Below, one piece after another: positions 1 to 5,100 of a stretch of 5,100 nucleotides of DNA; position 1 is the stretch's first letter; every line of letters begins with the position of its first letter. The notes under the pieces were generated by a model. It saw only the letters and a list, made by a program, of their open reading frames with translations, had not been told where the DNA came from and ran no database searches. Origin of the DNA: Candidatus Saccharimonadota bacterium. Lineage in GTDB: Bacteria > Patescibacteriota > Saccharimonadia > Saccharimonadales > SLHW01. The position numbers and the translations under genes are program-made. The stretch is from the NCBI GenBank assembly GCA_007132685.1, contig SLOC01000029.1, positions 1-5,100 on the forward strand. The letters are read 5' to 3'.

Positions 1-1
1 A

Positions 2-544
2 GGAGTGGCAGTCGTGGGCGTATTTGTGATTATATTTTTCGGTCAGGTATACATATCCCAGGCTATCGATCGACTGGAAGAAGACATTGCGCAAAGCGAA
101 CAGAACCTGCAGGACCAAAACATCGAAGAGGTCGAGGCTCGCGTCCAAGAGATTAGTAACAGCCTCAATTTAGTCGTAGATGTTTTGTCGGAGCAAATCC
201 TGTTCTCTAGCCTGATTCGTGACGTTGGCTCAGTTATCCCTGAAGGTGCGGTACTCAGAAACCTGACTATCAATGAGCTTGATGGCGGCATAAACCTATC
301 GGCTGACACTACAGATTACGAAACAGCGACACAAGTACAGGTAAACCTTGAGGATCCTTCTAACGAAATCTTTACCCAAGCGGATATCTTAAATATCCGG
401 TGTCAATCCGACCCTCCAGAAGATGAACCATACCCGTGCCAGATTGAGCTACGAGCACTATTTGGCCCAAATAGCCAGTTCTTGTTGATACCAAGTGAAA
501 GCAGCACGATGATAGAAGCGGCTGAACCTGAGGAGGAGCTTTAA
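2..544 (+). CDS. pilN: PilN-like type IV pilus assembly protein (5' partial)
   Basis: Likely inner-membrane component of the type IV pilus alignment complex, which links the cytoplasmic PilM/ATPase side to PilO. Numbering from the GTG at position 5, residues 1-19 are a hydrophobic membrane segment (VVGVFVIIFFGQVYISQA), residues 20-55 an acidic, heptad-like coiled coil, and residues 64-155 an alpha/beta domain whose 'VIPEGAVLRNLTINELDGGINL' stretch matches the PilN pattern of 'lP.gv.l..l.i..g.i.l'. A short acidic tail follows. The reading frame is open to the left edge, and the 'AGGA' directly abutting the GTG leaves no room for a ribosome-site spacer. PilN proteins normally have a short cytoplasmic N-terminus ('NLLP'-type) before the membrane helix, so I think the true start lies outside the window. 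Cysteines 133 and 145 could pair outside the membrane. The stop overlaps the next start by one base. The assignment rests on architecture plus neighbours; sequence similarity in this family is low. Confidence 0.75.
   Translation, partial: GVAVVGVFVIIFFGQVYISQAIDRLEEDIAQSEQNLQDQNIEEVEARVQEISNSLNLVVDVLSEQILFSSLIRDVGSVIPEGAVLRNLTINELDGGINLSADTTDYETATQVQVNLEDPSNEIFTQADILNIRCQSDPPEDEPYPCQIELRALFGPNSQFLLIPSESSTMIEAAEPEEEL
531..536 (+). promoter_or_regulatory. Shine-Dalgarno of the PilO-like gene
   Basis: A perfect AGGAGG lies inside the last codons of the PilN-like gene (its Glu-Glu tail), 7 nt before the ATG at 544. It fixes the PilO-like start and suggests efficient re-initiation across the TAATG overlap. 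Confidence 0.8.
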
Positions 545-1119
545 TGAGCAGCAAACGATTATTCTATGGGTTGCTTGGACTATGCGGCGTTTTAGTGATT
601 GGGTTGGCCGGCTCGGTATACCTTGGCCTCACTATGCTTGACGAGCAAGCAGACAAACTCAAACAAGCCGAGATTGAGCGAGAGGCTATTGATACGCAAG
701 AGCTAACGCTACTTCGAGCGCTCAACGAGATAGAAGAGTTTTCTGAGCTAGAAGGTGTCGCAAAAAGCATCATTCCACAAGAAAAAGACCAAGCACGCAC
801 CGTCAGGGAAATCATCTCAATTGCCCAGCGATCCGGTGCGAATATTTCATCTATTTCCTTCCCGTCATCTGACCTCGGTGATGATGACAATATTCTTTCG
901 CAAGCACGACCCGTGACAGGATTGCCTGGTTTATACGAGCTTGAGATAACCATCCAAGACATCGACGGCACCAGATTCAACCAGTTTATCGCCTTTTTGG
1001 AAGGGCTCGAGCAAAACCGACGCACCTCTCAAGTAAAATCTGTTACGATTACTCCAGACTCACAGATACGTGATCTGATTGATTTTTCAATTAACTTATC
1101 GGTGTTTATCCAGCCATGA
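544..1119 (+). CDS. pilO: PilO-like type IV pilus assembly protein
   Basis: Probable partner of PilN in the inner-membrane alignment complex of the type IV pilus machine. The 191-residue product is about the usual PilO length. It has a short basic N-terminus (MSSKR), one membrane helix at about residues 6-30, a charged coiled coil at about 32-70, and an extracytoplasmic ferredoxin-like domain at about 75-190. Within that domain, 'SIIPQEKDQARTVREIISIA' followed by 'SGANISSISF' matches the PilO pattern of 'lP....v..ll..i...a..sgl.i..i', and 'YELEITIQDIDGTRFNQFI' followed by 'FLEGLEQ' is the typical second half. The ATG shares one base with the upstream TAA and has a strong ribosome-binding site. 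The TGA overlaps the next gene as ATGA. A cysteine at residue 14 lies in the membrane helix, but the preceding 'LGL' is not a lipobox, so this is a bitopic membrane protein and not a lipoprotein. Confidence 0.8.
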   Translation: MSSKRLFYGLLGLCGVLVIGLAGSVYLGLTMLDEQADKLKQAEIEREAIDTQELTLLRALNEIEEFSELEGVAKSIIPQEKDQARTVREIISIAQRSGANISSISFPSSDLGDDDNILSQARPVTGLPGLYELEITIQDIDGTRFNQFIAFLEGLEQNRRTSQVKSVTITPDSQIRDLIDFSINLSVFIQP

Positions 1120-1436
1120 ATTTAGAAGTAAAAGACATACCGAAACTACTACTTCCCTCCCTGAAGAAAATCGGGAGATTTTTCCCATTTATGTTCGCAT
1201 TGATTATCTTGGGGTTATACGGGTTTTTGATATTGCACGTCAATCAACTAATGCAAGTTGAGGTAGATGACGAAGATGTCGAAGAAATCATTCGTGAAAC
1301 CGCAGGACTAGAGATTGACCGACAAGCAATCGAGGCGATTGAGCGGCTTGAGGATGAAAACATAGAGGTTGAGGCTATCTTCCAAGAAGCACGGGACAAC
1401 CCGTTTGCTGAAGCTGAAGCTGAGTCTGATGAATAA
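1116..1436 (+). CDS. small single-pass acidic membrane protein of the pilus operon
   Basis: I do not recognise a named family. The 106-residue product has a basic amphipathic N-terminus (residues 1-22, with K6, K10, K17, K18, R21), one membrane helix at about 23-41 (FPFMFALIILGLYGFLIL), and a very acidic helical C-terminus (about 47-106) ending in 'AEAEAESDE'. The positive-inside rule predicts the N-terminus in the cytoplasm and the acidic tail outside. There is no lipobox, so it is not a standard PilP lipoprotein. There is also no clear Shine-Dalgarno. The ATGA overlap with the PilO-like stop indicates translation by coupling, which argues that it is a real gene. Position directly after pilN-pilO suggests a structural or accessory role in the pilus alignment complex, perhaps filling the PilP position in a cell without an outer membrane; that role is inference. 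The last codons contain a small hexamer repeat (GCTGAA, GCTGAA, GCTGAG at 1407-1424). Confidence 0.75.
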   Translation: MNLEVKDIPKLLLPSLKKIGRFFPFMFALIILGLYGFLILHVNQLMQVEVDDEDVEEIIRETAGLEIDRQAIEAIERLEDENIEVEAIFQEARDNPFAEAEAESDE

Positions 1437-1443
1437 CTTGTTG

Positions 1444-2487
1444 TTACAGTAGCGTGTTTTGATCAGTTTCATTCGCGCTAGTTGGTGGCTGTTTATTTAA
1501 ATGCTTGTATGCACGGGTAGTTACTTTGCGCCCGCGCGGCGTGCGTTCCAGGTAGCCAATTTGTAGCAAATACGGCTCTAGAAAATCCTCAATAGTCGAG
1601 CGCTCATCACCGGTTAGTGCCGCTAGCGTTTCCACCCCGACAGGGCCACCGCTATGATTATCTATAATCGCGGCTAGAAGCTGTCTGTCTGCAGGATCTA
1701 AACCAATTTCATCTATCTCTAAAAGCTTGAGAGCGCTTTGGGCAATCGATTGGTCAATAATACCGTCGCCATTTACGTCAGCATAATCCCGAACTCGCTT
1801 GAGTAAGCGGTTCGCAATCCTCGGGGTAAGCCGAGACCGAGTCGCAATGGTTTTATCTGCGTTGTCTTTAATATTGACATCCAAAATGTCGGCGGAGCGT
1901 CGGATAATGCTTTGGATGTCATCATGGGTATAAAATTCTAGTCGATGCAAAATACCGAATCGATCCCTTAGTGGCGCCGCCAAAGCCCCGGTGCGAGTCG
2001 TTGCACCAATAATCGTAAACTGCGGTAAATCAAGGCGCAGGCTTTTGGCATTCGGCCCTTTTCCAAGTACTATATCGAGCTTGAAGTCCTCCATCGCGCT
2101 ATAGAGAACTTCTTCTACGCTGCGAGCAAGCCGATGGATTTCATCGATAAATAGTATGTCTCCATCTTGTAGGTTTGTCAGTAAACTGGCCAAATCAGCC
2201 GCTCGGCTAATTGCCGGTCCAGACGTAATCCGTATCTGCGCTCCCATTTCGTTGGCAATAACACTAGCCATTGTAGTTTTACCTAAGCCCGGTGGCCCAT
2301 AAAGGAGCACGTGATCGACTGGTTCCTCACGTTTTTTGGCTGCAGTGATGGCAAGTTGTAGGTTCTTCTTCAGTCTATCTTGACCGATATACTCAGCAAA
2401 CGTTTTCGGCCGCAGGCTAAGCTCAAACTCTTGCTCTTGTTGACCGTCTGTATCACTCCCTGGTTGCATCATCCTGTCTATCGCCAT
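1444..2487 (-). CDS. ruvB: RuvB, Holliday junction branch-migration ATPase
   Basis: Hexameric AAA+ motor that, loaded by RuvA, pumps DNA through Holliday junctions during recombinational repair. The 347 residues are full length and the motifs are intact: an N-terminal 'LRPKTFAEYIGQ' (residues 25-36), Walker A GPPGLGKT (64-71), Walker B ILFIDE (111-116), sensor 1 GATTR (161-165), the arginine-finger segment PLRDRFG (172-178), the sensor 2 region TPRIANRLLKRVRDYA (221-236), and the C-terminal winged helix starting GGPVGVETLAAL (280-291) and ending RTPRGRKVTTRAYKHL. The ATG at 2487 lies 3 nt after the ruvA stop and is preceded by AGAGG within the end of ruvA, so the two are coupled. Later in-frame ATGs (Met6, Met7) are possible but less well placed. 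Oddities are Leu at residue 220 where many homologues have Gly before TPRIAN, and a DVNGDGIID stretch (237-245) where 'QVKGDG' is common. It is the last gene of the yebC-ruvCAB operon. Confidence 0.97.
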   Translation of the reverse strand: MAIDRMMQPGSDTDGQQEQEFELSLRPKTFAEYIGQDRLKKNLQLAITAAKKREEPVDHVLLYGPPGLGKTTMASVIANEMGAQIRITSGPAISRAADLASLLTNLQDGDILFIDEIHRLARSVEEVLYSAMEDFKLDIVLGKGPNAKSLRLDLPQFTIIGATTRTGALAAPLRDRFGILHRLEFYTHDDIQSIIRRSADILDVNIKDNADKTIATRSRLTPRIANRLLKRVRDYADVNGDGIIDQSIAQSALKLLEIDEIGLDPADRQLLAAIIDNHSGGPVGVETLAALTGDERSTIEDFLEPYLLQIGYLERTPRGRKVTTRAYKHLNKQPPTSANETDQNTLL

Positions 2488-2490
2488 AGC

Positions 2491-3069
2491 TTACCTCTTC
2501 TTCAGCGCCTGTTTTATTCGTTCCTCGCTGGATAGCGAGGTATCGATATCTGCTAACGTCTCAAGTGCGTCCGCTTCACTAAATCCAAGCGCAACAAGAC
2601 CCAGTAGCGCATCATCGTCTTTCTTTAGTCCACCTCGTGACACCACCCCTTCAGCCTGTTCGCTTGCCACTATGCCCACTTTGTCGCGCAGCTCAACCAC
2701 GATCTGTTCGGCTGCCCGCTTGCCGACACCTTTAGCTGATTGTAGTTTTTTGACGTCACCGTCGGCTATAGCTTGCCGAACACCTGGTACCTGATCGATA
2801 TCCAGCACGGTCATAGCACCCTTTGGGCCAATATTCTTCACGGTCAGAAGTTGCGTGAACAGCTTTTTTGTCTCGCGGGACAAGAAGCCGTAGAGCTCGT
2901 GTGCGTCTTCTTTTATGTGTTCATAGACATACACATGCACTTCCTGGTTTTTTTGCAGTAAACCCGTGTCCGTGCCGGTCATACGCAACCCGTAACCGAC
3001 TCCATTGCACTCAAGTACAACTTCGTCGACACCTACTGTCGCAATAATCCCTCGTAGCGTCGCTATCAT
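2491..3069 (-). CDS. ruvA: RuvA, Holliday junction recognition subunit
   Basis: Tetrameric protein that binds four-way DNA junctions and loads RuvB. The 192-residue length is typical. Domain I, the OB fold, spans about 1-62 and begins with the standard 'MIATLRG'. The acidic pin that separates strands is visible as E54-D55 in 'KEDAHELYGF'. Domain II, at about 65-130, carries two helix-hairpin-helix motifs: VKNIGPKGAMTVL (77-89) and SAKGVGKRAAEQIVVEL (111-127). A flexible linker with acidic and glycine residues follows. The RuvB-binding domain III occupies about 152-192 ('ALLGLVALGFSEADAL'). The ATG at 3069 begins the conserved MIA start. Its ribosome-binding site is poor: the nearest candidate, GGTGA at 3082-3086, is about 12 nt away. 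This is unusual within the operon, and an extended -10 lies just upstream instead (see the separate entry). Confidence 0.97.
   Translation of the reverse strand: MIATLRGIIATVGVDEVVLECNGVGYGLRMTGTDTGLLQKNQEVHVYVYEHIKEDAHELYGFLSRETKKLFTQLLTVKNIGPKGAMTVLDIDQVPGVRQAIADGDVKKLQSAKGVGKRAAEQIVVELRDKVGIVASEQAEGVVSRGGLKKDDDALLGLVALGFSEADALETLADIDTSLSSEERIKQALKKR
2494..2498 (-). promoter_or_regulatory. Shine-Dalgarno of ruvB inside ruvA
   Basis: AGAGG on the minus strand, inside the last codons of ruvA, lies 6 nt before the ruvB ATG at 2487. It supports that start and translational coupling of ruvA and ruvB. Confidence 0.6.
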
Positions 3070-3075
3070 GTAGCT

Positions 3076-3084
3076 ATTTTATCA
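3076..3084 (-). promoter_or_regulatory. possible extended -10 giving a leaderless ruvA transcript
   Basis: The minus strand reads TGATAAAAT, an extended -10 (TGn plus TAAAAT, 5 of 6 matches to TATAAT), in the 25-bp gap between ruvC and ruvA. A standard 6-nt gap after the hexamer puts transcription start at about 3069, exactly the A of the ruvA ATG. No recognisable -35 lies 16-18 bp upstream. The alternative is chance occurrence in an A/T-rich gap, with ruvA served only by the yebC promoter. Confidence 0.3.
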
Positions 3085-3094
3085 CCGTTACGTA

Positions 3095-3574
3095 TCATTT
3101 GCTTAGCGCCATGGATGGTTCATAGCACAGAGCAGCTGCTAGGGCGTCGGCGCAATCGTCGGGCTTAGGCAATTCAGAAAGCTGTAGCATGGTCTGTACC
3201 ATCTGTTGAACCTGGTTTTTTGTCGCTTTACCGTATCCAGTAAGTGACTGCTTAATCTCCAGTGGCGTCAACTCGATAATGGGAAGTTTTGCTTGCTTAC
3301 CGGCCAACATAAGCACCCCACGAGCATGACTAACGCTGATTGCGGTAGTTACGTTGCGTGCAAAAAACAACTTCTCTATCACCATCACTTCTGGCTTCGT
3401 TTCTTTAATGATGCTGCTGATTTCTTCGTGGATTTCAATAAGCCGATCATCAAGTGGCTGGTGTGGCCTGGTGCGAATGACACCAGCATCAACCAAAGTT
3501 TTCTTCTGACCATTCGCATCAATGACGCCAAACCCAACGATGCCAGTCCCTGGATCGATACCGAGAATTCTCAT
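3095..3574 (-). CDS. ruvC: RuvC, Holliday junction resolvase (crossover junction endodeoxyribonuclease)
   Basis: Dimeric metal-dependent nuclease of the RNase H-like superfamily that makes paired nicks to resolve Holliday junctions into duplexes. The 159 residues match the usual 155-175. The four acidic catalytic positions are all present: D7 in 'MRILGIDPGTG', E67 in 'VMVIEKLFFARN', and D140 and D143 in 'KPDDCADALAAALC'. The conserved segment 'FFARNVTTAISVSHARG' (70-86) includes the aromatic residue region used for junction binding, and 'ELTPLEIKQSLTGYGKATK' (101-119) is the family's DNA-binding helix region. The ATG at 3574 has a TAGGGG ribosome site that overlaps the TAG stop of yebC, so it is likely coupled to yebC. 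It is followed after 25 bp by ruvA. Nothing is missing or truncated. Confidence 0.97.
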   Translation of the reverse strand: MRILGIDPGTGIVGFGVIDANGQKKTLVDAGVIRTRPHQPLDDRLIEIHEEISSIIKETKPEVMVIEKLFFARNVTTAISVSHARGVLMLAGKQAKLPIIELTPLEIKQSLTGYGKATKNQVQQMVQTMLQLSELPKPDDCADALAAALCYEPSMALSK

Positions 3575-3581
3575 TTATAAA

Positions 3582-3587
3582 CCCCTA
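3582..3587 (-). promoter_or_regulatory. Shine-Dalgarno of ruvC overlapping the yebC stop
   Basis: TAGGGG on the minus strand lies 7 nt before the ruvC ATG at 3574, and its first three bases are the yebC stop codon. It supports the ruvC start and coupling between the two genes. Confidence 0.55.
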
Positions 3588-4313
3588 CGGCGTAATGCCT
3601 TCGGCAAACTCAAAGTTAGTATACGTCTCCGTTACGTCATCTAGCTCATCGAGAGCGTCCATCAGTCTTCCAATTTTTCCAGCAGTTGCCTGATCATCTA
3701 TCGTGATTGTATTTTGTGGGAGATACGTTAGTTGCGCCTCGGTAATTTCTGCTCCGAGCTCTTTGAGCTTATCCCTCACTTTGGCGAATTCTTTTTGGTT
3801 TGTATAAATAACTGATTGGTCGTCCTCTTCGTTCACATCTTCAGCGCCAGCTTCAATAGCCTGCATCATCACCTCTTCACCAGTTCCCTTCACGCGGATT
3901 TCGCCTTTTTGGTCAAATTGAAATGCTACCGCACCCTTCTCAGCAATGTTACCACCGTGTTTGGAAAATGCCGTACGCACCTCCGGAAATGTTCGGTTAA
4001 CGTTATCGGTGGCTGCCTCGACCAATATCGCTGCGCCGCCGGGTCCGTATCCTTCATAGAGCACTTCCTGGATTTGCTCACCACCTAATTTTCCAGCACC
4101 TCTATCGATCGAACGCTGGATATTGGCAGCAGGCATATTGTCAGCTTTGGCACGATCAATCGCGAGCCGAAGCGAAAAATTCATATCCGGATCTTCGCCA
4201 GCCTTCGCTGCAACTGCTATAGCGTTGCCGTGCTTGGTAAATATTGCACCACGCTTGGCGTCTTCTACCGCCTTACCGCGCTTAATCTTTGACCATTTAC
4301 TATGACCAGCCAT
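3585..4313 (-). CDS. yebC: YebC/PmpR (TACO1) family protein
   Basis: Cytoplasmic protein of the universal YebC/TACO1 family. Some members were described as DNA-binding transcription regulators (PmpR), and others as ribosome-associated factors that relieve stalling at proline-rich stretches; which role holds here cannot be read from the sequence. The 242 residues are typical length. It starts with the hallmark 'MAGHSKWSKIKRGKAVEDAK' and continues with 'RGAIFTKHGNAIAVAAKAG' (domain 1), 'LRLAIDRAKADNMPAANIQR' (49-67), 'YEGYGPGGAAILVEAATDN' (86-104), and 'NRTFPEVRTAFSKHGGN' (106-122), with the acidic domains 2 and 3 to the end. The start is fixed by the MAGHSKW motif; AGGT at 4318-4321 is a modest, close ribosome site. 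It is the first gene of an operon with ruvC, ruvA and ruvB, a neighbourhood seen in many bacteria. An extended -10 promoter lies just upstream. Confidence 0.96.
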   Translation of the reverse strand: MAGHSKWSKIKRGKAVEDAKRGAIFTKHGNAIAVAAKAGEDPDMNFSLRLAIDRAKADNMPAANIQRSIDRGAGKLGGEQIQEVLYEGYGPGGAAILVEAATDNVNRTFPEVRTAFSKHGGNIAEKGAVAFQFDQKGEIRVKGTGEEVMMQAIEAGAEDVNEEDDQSVIYTNQKEFAKVRDKLKELGAEITEAQLTYLPQNTITIDDQATAGKIGRLMDALDELDDVTETYTNFEFAEGITP

Positions 4314-4347
4314 ATAGACCTAGGATTTCCTTTCGCTTTACACTGGC

Positions 4348-4356
4348 AGTATAGCA
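4348..4356 (-). promoter_or_regulatory. extended -10 promoter of the yebC-ruvCAB operon
   Basis: The minus strand reads TGCTATACT: a TGn extension followed by TATACT (5 of 6 matches to TATAAT). Transcription would start near 4341, giving a 5' leader of about 28 nt before the yebC ATG. The -35 position 17 bp upstream (4371-4376, CTGTAA) is poor, which is tolerated by extended -10 promoters. The location, right before a four-gene operon, makes this the best promoter candidate in the window. Confidence 0.65.
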
Positions 4357-4383
4357 TGAGACAGTTGAATTTACAGGGGTACG

Positions 4384-4409
4384 AAAATACTTGACGCGTC
4401 AAGTATTTT
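4384..4409. repeat. perfect 26-bp palindrome: terminator or operator
   Basis: The half-site AAAATACTTGACG is followed immediately by its exact reverse complement, with core ACGCGT at 4394-4399. As RNA it can fold an 11-bp stem with a CGCG tetraloop. On the plus strand it is followed by more T (a run of seven, 4406-4412); on the minus strand the T run is only four before CG. This resembles a bidirectional intrinsic terminator, which would end the PsbP-like gene's transcript on the minus strand. However, the stem is A/T-rich, and the better T tract faces the strand with no upstream gene in view. The alternative is a dimeric repressor or activator site: its centre is about 56 bp upstream of the predicted yebC transcription start. 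Both readings are inference; the symmetry itself is certain. Confidence 0.6.
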
Positions 4410-4514
4410 TTTACAACACTAGCCATACCCCTTCTCGGATTTAACTCCATGTCATTACGATAAAAATCCTTCGTGGTCTGCCTCAGGAAAATTGCTTTAG
4501 GCCGTAGATTATAA

Positions 4515-5099
4515 CTATTCTTCAAATCGCAGCGTATTTACGATCTTCTCAACTGTAGCTTTTTGATTTGTTCCAGCGGGTTCGACCATCATCTCGACAT
4601 TATTATCAGTTTCTAGAACTTTGTATACTAAGCTCGTAACACCTGCGTCTAGCACCCAAATATAACTGAACGCGACATATTGTGATTTTACTTCTGTTAG
4701 GTCTTCGTATTGAATATTTGAATTTGCTGCATGGGTTTTCCATTCTTCAATAGAGGAACGGATATTTCTTCCGTCTTCTTTGCGTACTAATGTTATTGCA
4801 ATGGTGGTGGTCTCATCATCAGAAGTAAGTTCGCCAATATAGTGTAATCCTGTCGATAATTGCTCTTCTGATTTATCCTCGAAAGCCCAGCTTTCAGGAT
4901 AAGCAAAACCAATGCCTAATTCTTCATTCTCATATATGATCCAGCCCTCGGGTGCCTCTGTTTTGAGTTGCTTGGCAGCCATACTGTCATTTACGCTTTT
5001 GAAGGACTCAGGATTTTCAGAAATTCGTTTTGGCTTGGTGTCCGAACTCCACACTAACCAACCAACTAGACCTAATAGACTAATGATGGCTACAATGAC
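4515..5099 (-). CDS. membrane-anchored PsbP-like protein, N-terminus beyond window
   Basis: Function unknown. The frame stays open to the right edge. Upstream of a GTG at 5054, it encodes a hydrophobic segment (VIVAIISLLGLVGWLVW) at 5049-5099, directly before 'SSDTKPKR'. This is a membrane anchor or uncleaved signal, so the GTG is not the real start and the 5' end is missing. The rest is an extracytoplasmic domain of roughly 140 residues beginning 'GWIIYENEELGIGFAYPESW' and ending 'TVEKIVNTLRFEE', the pattern of PsbP-like (Mog1/PsbP-fold) domains that are common as lone anchored proteins in Patescibacteria and Gram-positives. The beta-rich middle and the closing 'i...l.f' helix-strand fit. 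There are no catalytic residues I can name and no cysteines in the visible part. It is 201 bp upstream of yebC on the same strand, with a palindrome and a separate promoter between, so it is probably its own transcription unit. Confidence 0.7.
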   Translation of the reverse strand, partial: VIVAIISLLGLVGWLVWSSDTKPKRISENPESFKSVNDSMAAKQLKTEAPEGWIIYENEELGIGFAYPESWAFEDKSEEQLSTGLHYIGELTSDDETTTIAITLVRKEDGRNIRSSIEEWKTHAANSNIQYEDLTEVKSQYVAFSYIWVLDAGVTSLVYKVLETDNNVEMMVEPAGTNQKATVEKIVNTLRFEE

Positions 5100-5100
5100 G

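Noticed and set aside
5..7. GTG at position 5 as the true start of the PilN-like gene
   Set aside because: The AGGA abuts it with no spacer, the frame is open upstream, and PilN proteins carry cytoplasmic residues before the membrane helix.
584..586. Cys14 of the PilO-like protein as a lipobox cysteine
   Set aside because: The residue before the cysteine is Leu and not Gly/Ala/Ser, and the hydrophobic segment continues past it. It is a membrane helix.
1079..1261. Plus-strand 60-codon open frame across the pilO/small protein junction
   Set aside because: It overlaps two coupled genes in a different frame and lacks a ribosome site. It is a shadow frame.
1407..1424. GCTGAA hexamer repeat near the end of the small pilus-operon gene
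   Set aside because: Only three near-copies, encoding an Ala-Glu tail. Too short to call a functional or phase-variable repeat.
1449..1480. TAGCG...CGCTA inverted repeat just inside the 3' end of ruvB
   Set aside because: A 5-bp stem with a loop of about 20 nt and no following T run. It is not a credible terminator for the pilus operon.
3293..3580. Plus-strand 95-codon open frame antisense to ruvC
   Set aside because: It lies fully opposite a conserved ruvC with all catalytic residues. The His/Asn/Phe-rich product is typical of an antisense shadow.
3816..4088. Plus-strand 90-codon open frame antisense to yebC
   Set aside because: It lies within the conserved yebC coding sequence, with no promoter or ribosome site. 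Shadow frame.
4410..4514. Possible small RNA or tRNA between the PsbP-like gene and the palindrome
   Set aside because: Both strands were scanned for a cloverleaf or strong hairpins. Only a 4-bp GCCT/AGGC pairing with a long loop is visible, and no CCA or T-arm motif.
4265..4525. Minus-strand 86-codon open frame spanning the yebC-PsbP gap
   Set aside because: It runs through the palindrome, the yebC promoter and the yebC start in another frame, overlaps the end of the upstream gene, has an erratic composition rich in Cys and aromatic residues, and has no ribosome site. Not a gene.

Overview
The window looks like part of a small-genome bacterial chromosome, most plausibly from the Candidate Phyla Radiation (Patescibacteria), with Saccharibacteria my first guess. 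The reasons are a compact PilN/PilO type IV pilus pair followed by a tiny acidic membrane protein, a YebC with the 'FTKHGNAIAVAAKAG' style of N-terminal domain, a yebC-ruvC-ruvA-ruvB cluster, and a membrane-anchored 'GIGFAYPESW' (PsbP-like) protein. The phylum is an inference from protein style; no rRNA or marker tree is available here. TGA is used as a stop (pilO-like and ruvC genes), so nothing points to the UGA-Gly code of some CPR lineages.

Layout: 1-1436 (+ strand) is the tail of a type IV pilus operon. It holds a PilN-like gene cut by the left edge, a PilO-like gene overlapping it by 1 nt, and a 106-residue single-pass protein overlapping the PilO-like gene by 4 nt. The three are probably translationally coupled and form an inner-membrane alignment subcomplex. 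This operon meets the next one tail to tail, with only 7 bp between stop codons and no visible terminator.

1444-4313 (- strand) is a tight operon read in the order yebC, ruvC, ruvA, ruvB. It encodes a YebC/TACO1-family translation factor and the complete RuvABC Holliday-junction branch-migration and resolution machinery. All catalytic motifs are present. An extended -10 promoter lies just upstream of yebC, and a weaker extended -10 sits immediately before ruvA, placed so that it could give a leaderless ruvA mRNA.

4314-4514 is a 201-bp intergenic stretch with the yebC promoter and a perfect 26-bp palindrome (4384-4409), which is either a terminator or an operator. 4515-5100 (- strand) is the C-terminal part of a membrane-anchored PsbP-like protein whose start lies beyond the right edge.

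Most of the window is ordinary core-genome content. The items most worth a second look are the palindrome, the unassigned small pilus-operon protein, and the possible leaderless ruvA start. I see no evidence of a mobile element, CRISPR array, defence island or new enzymatic system.
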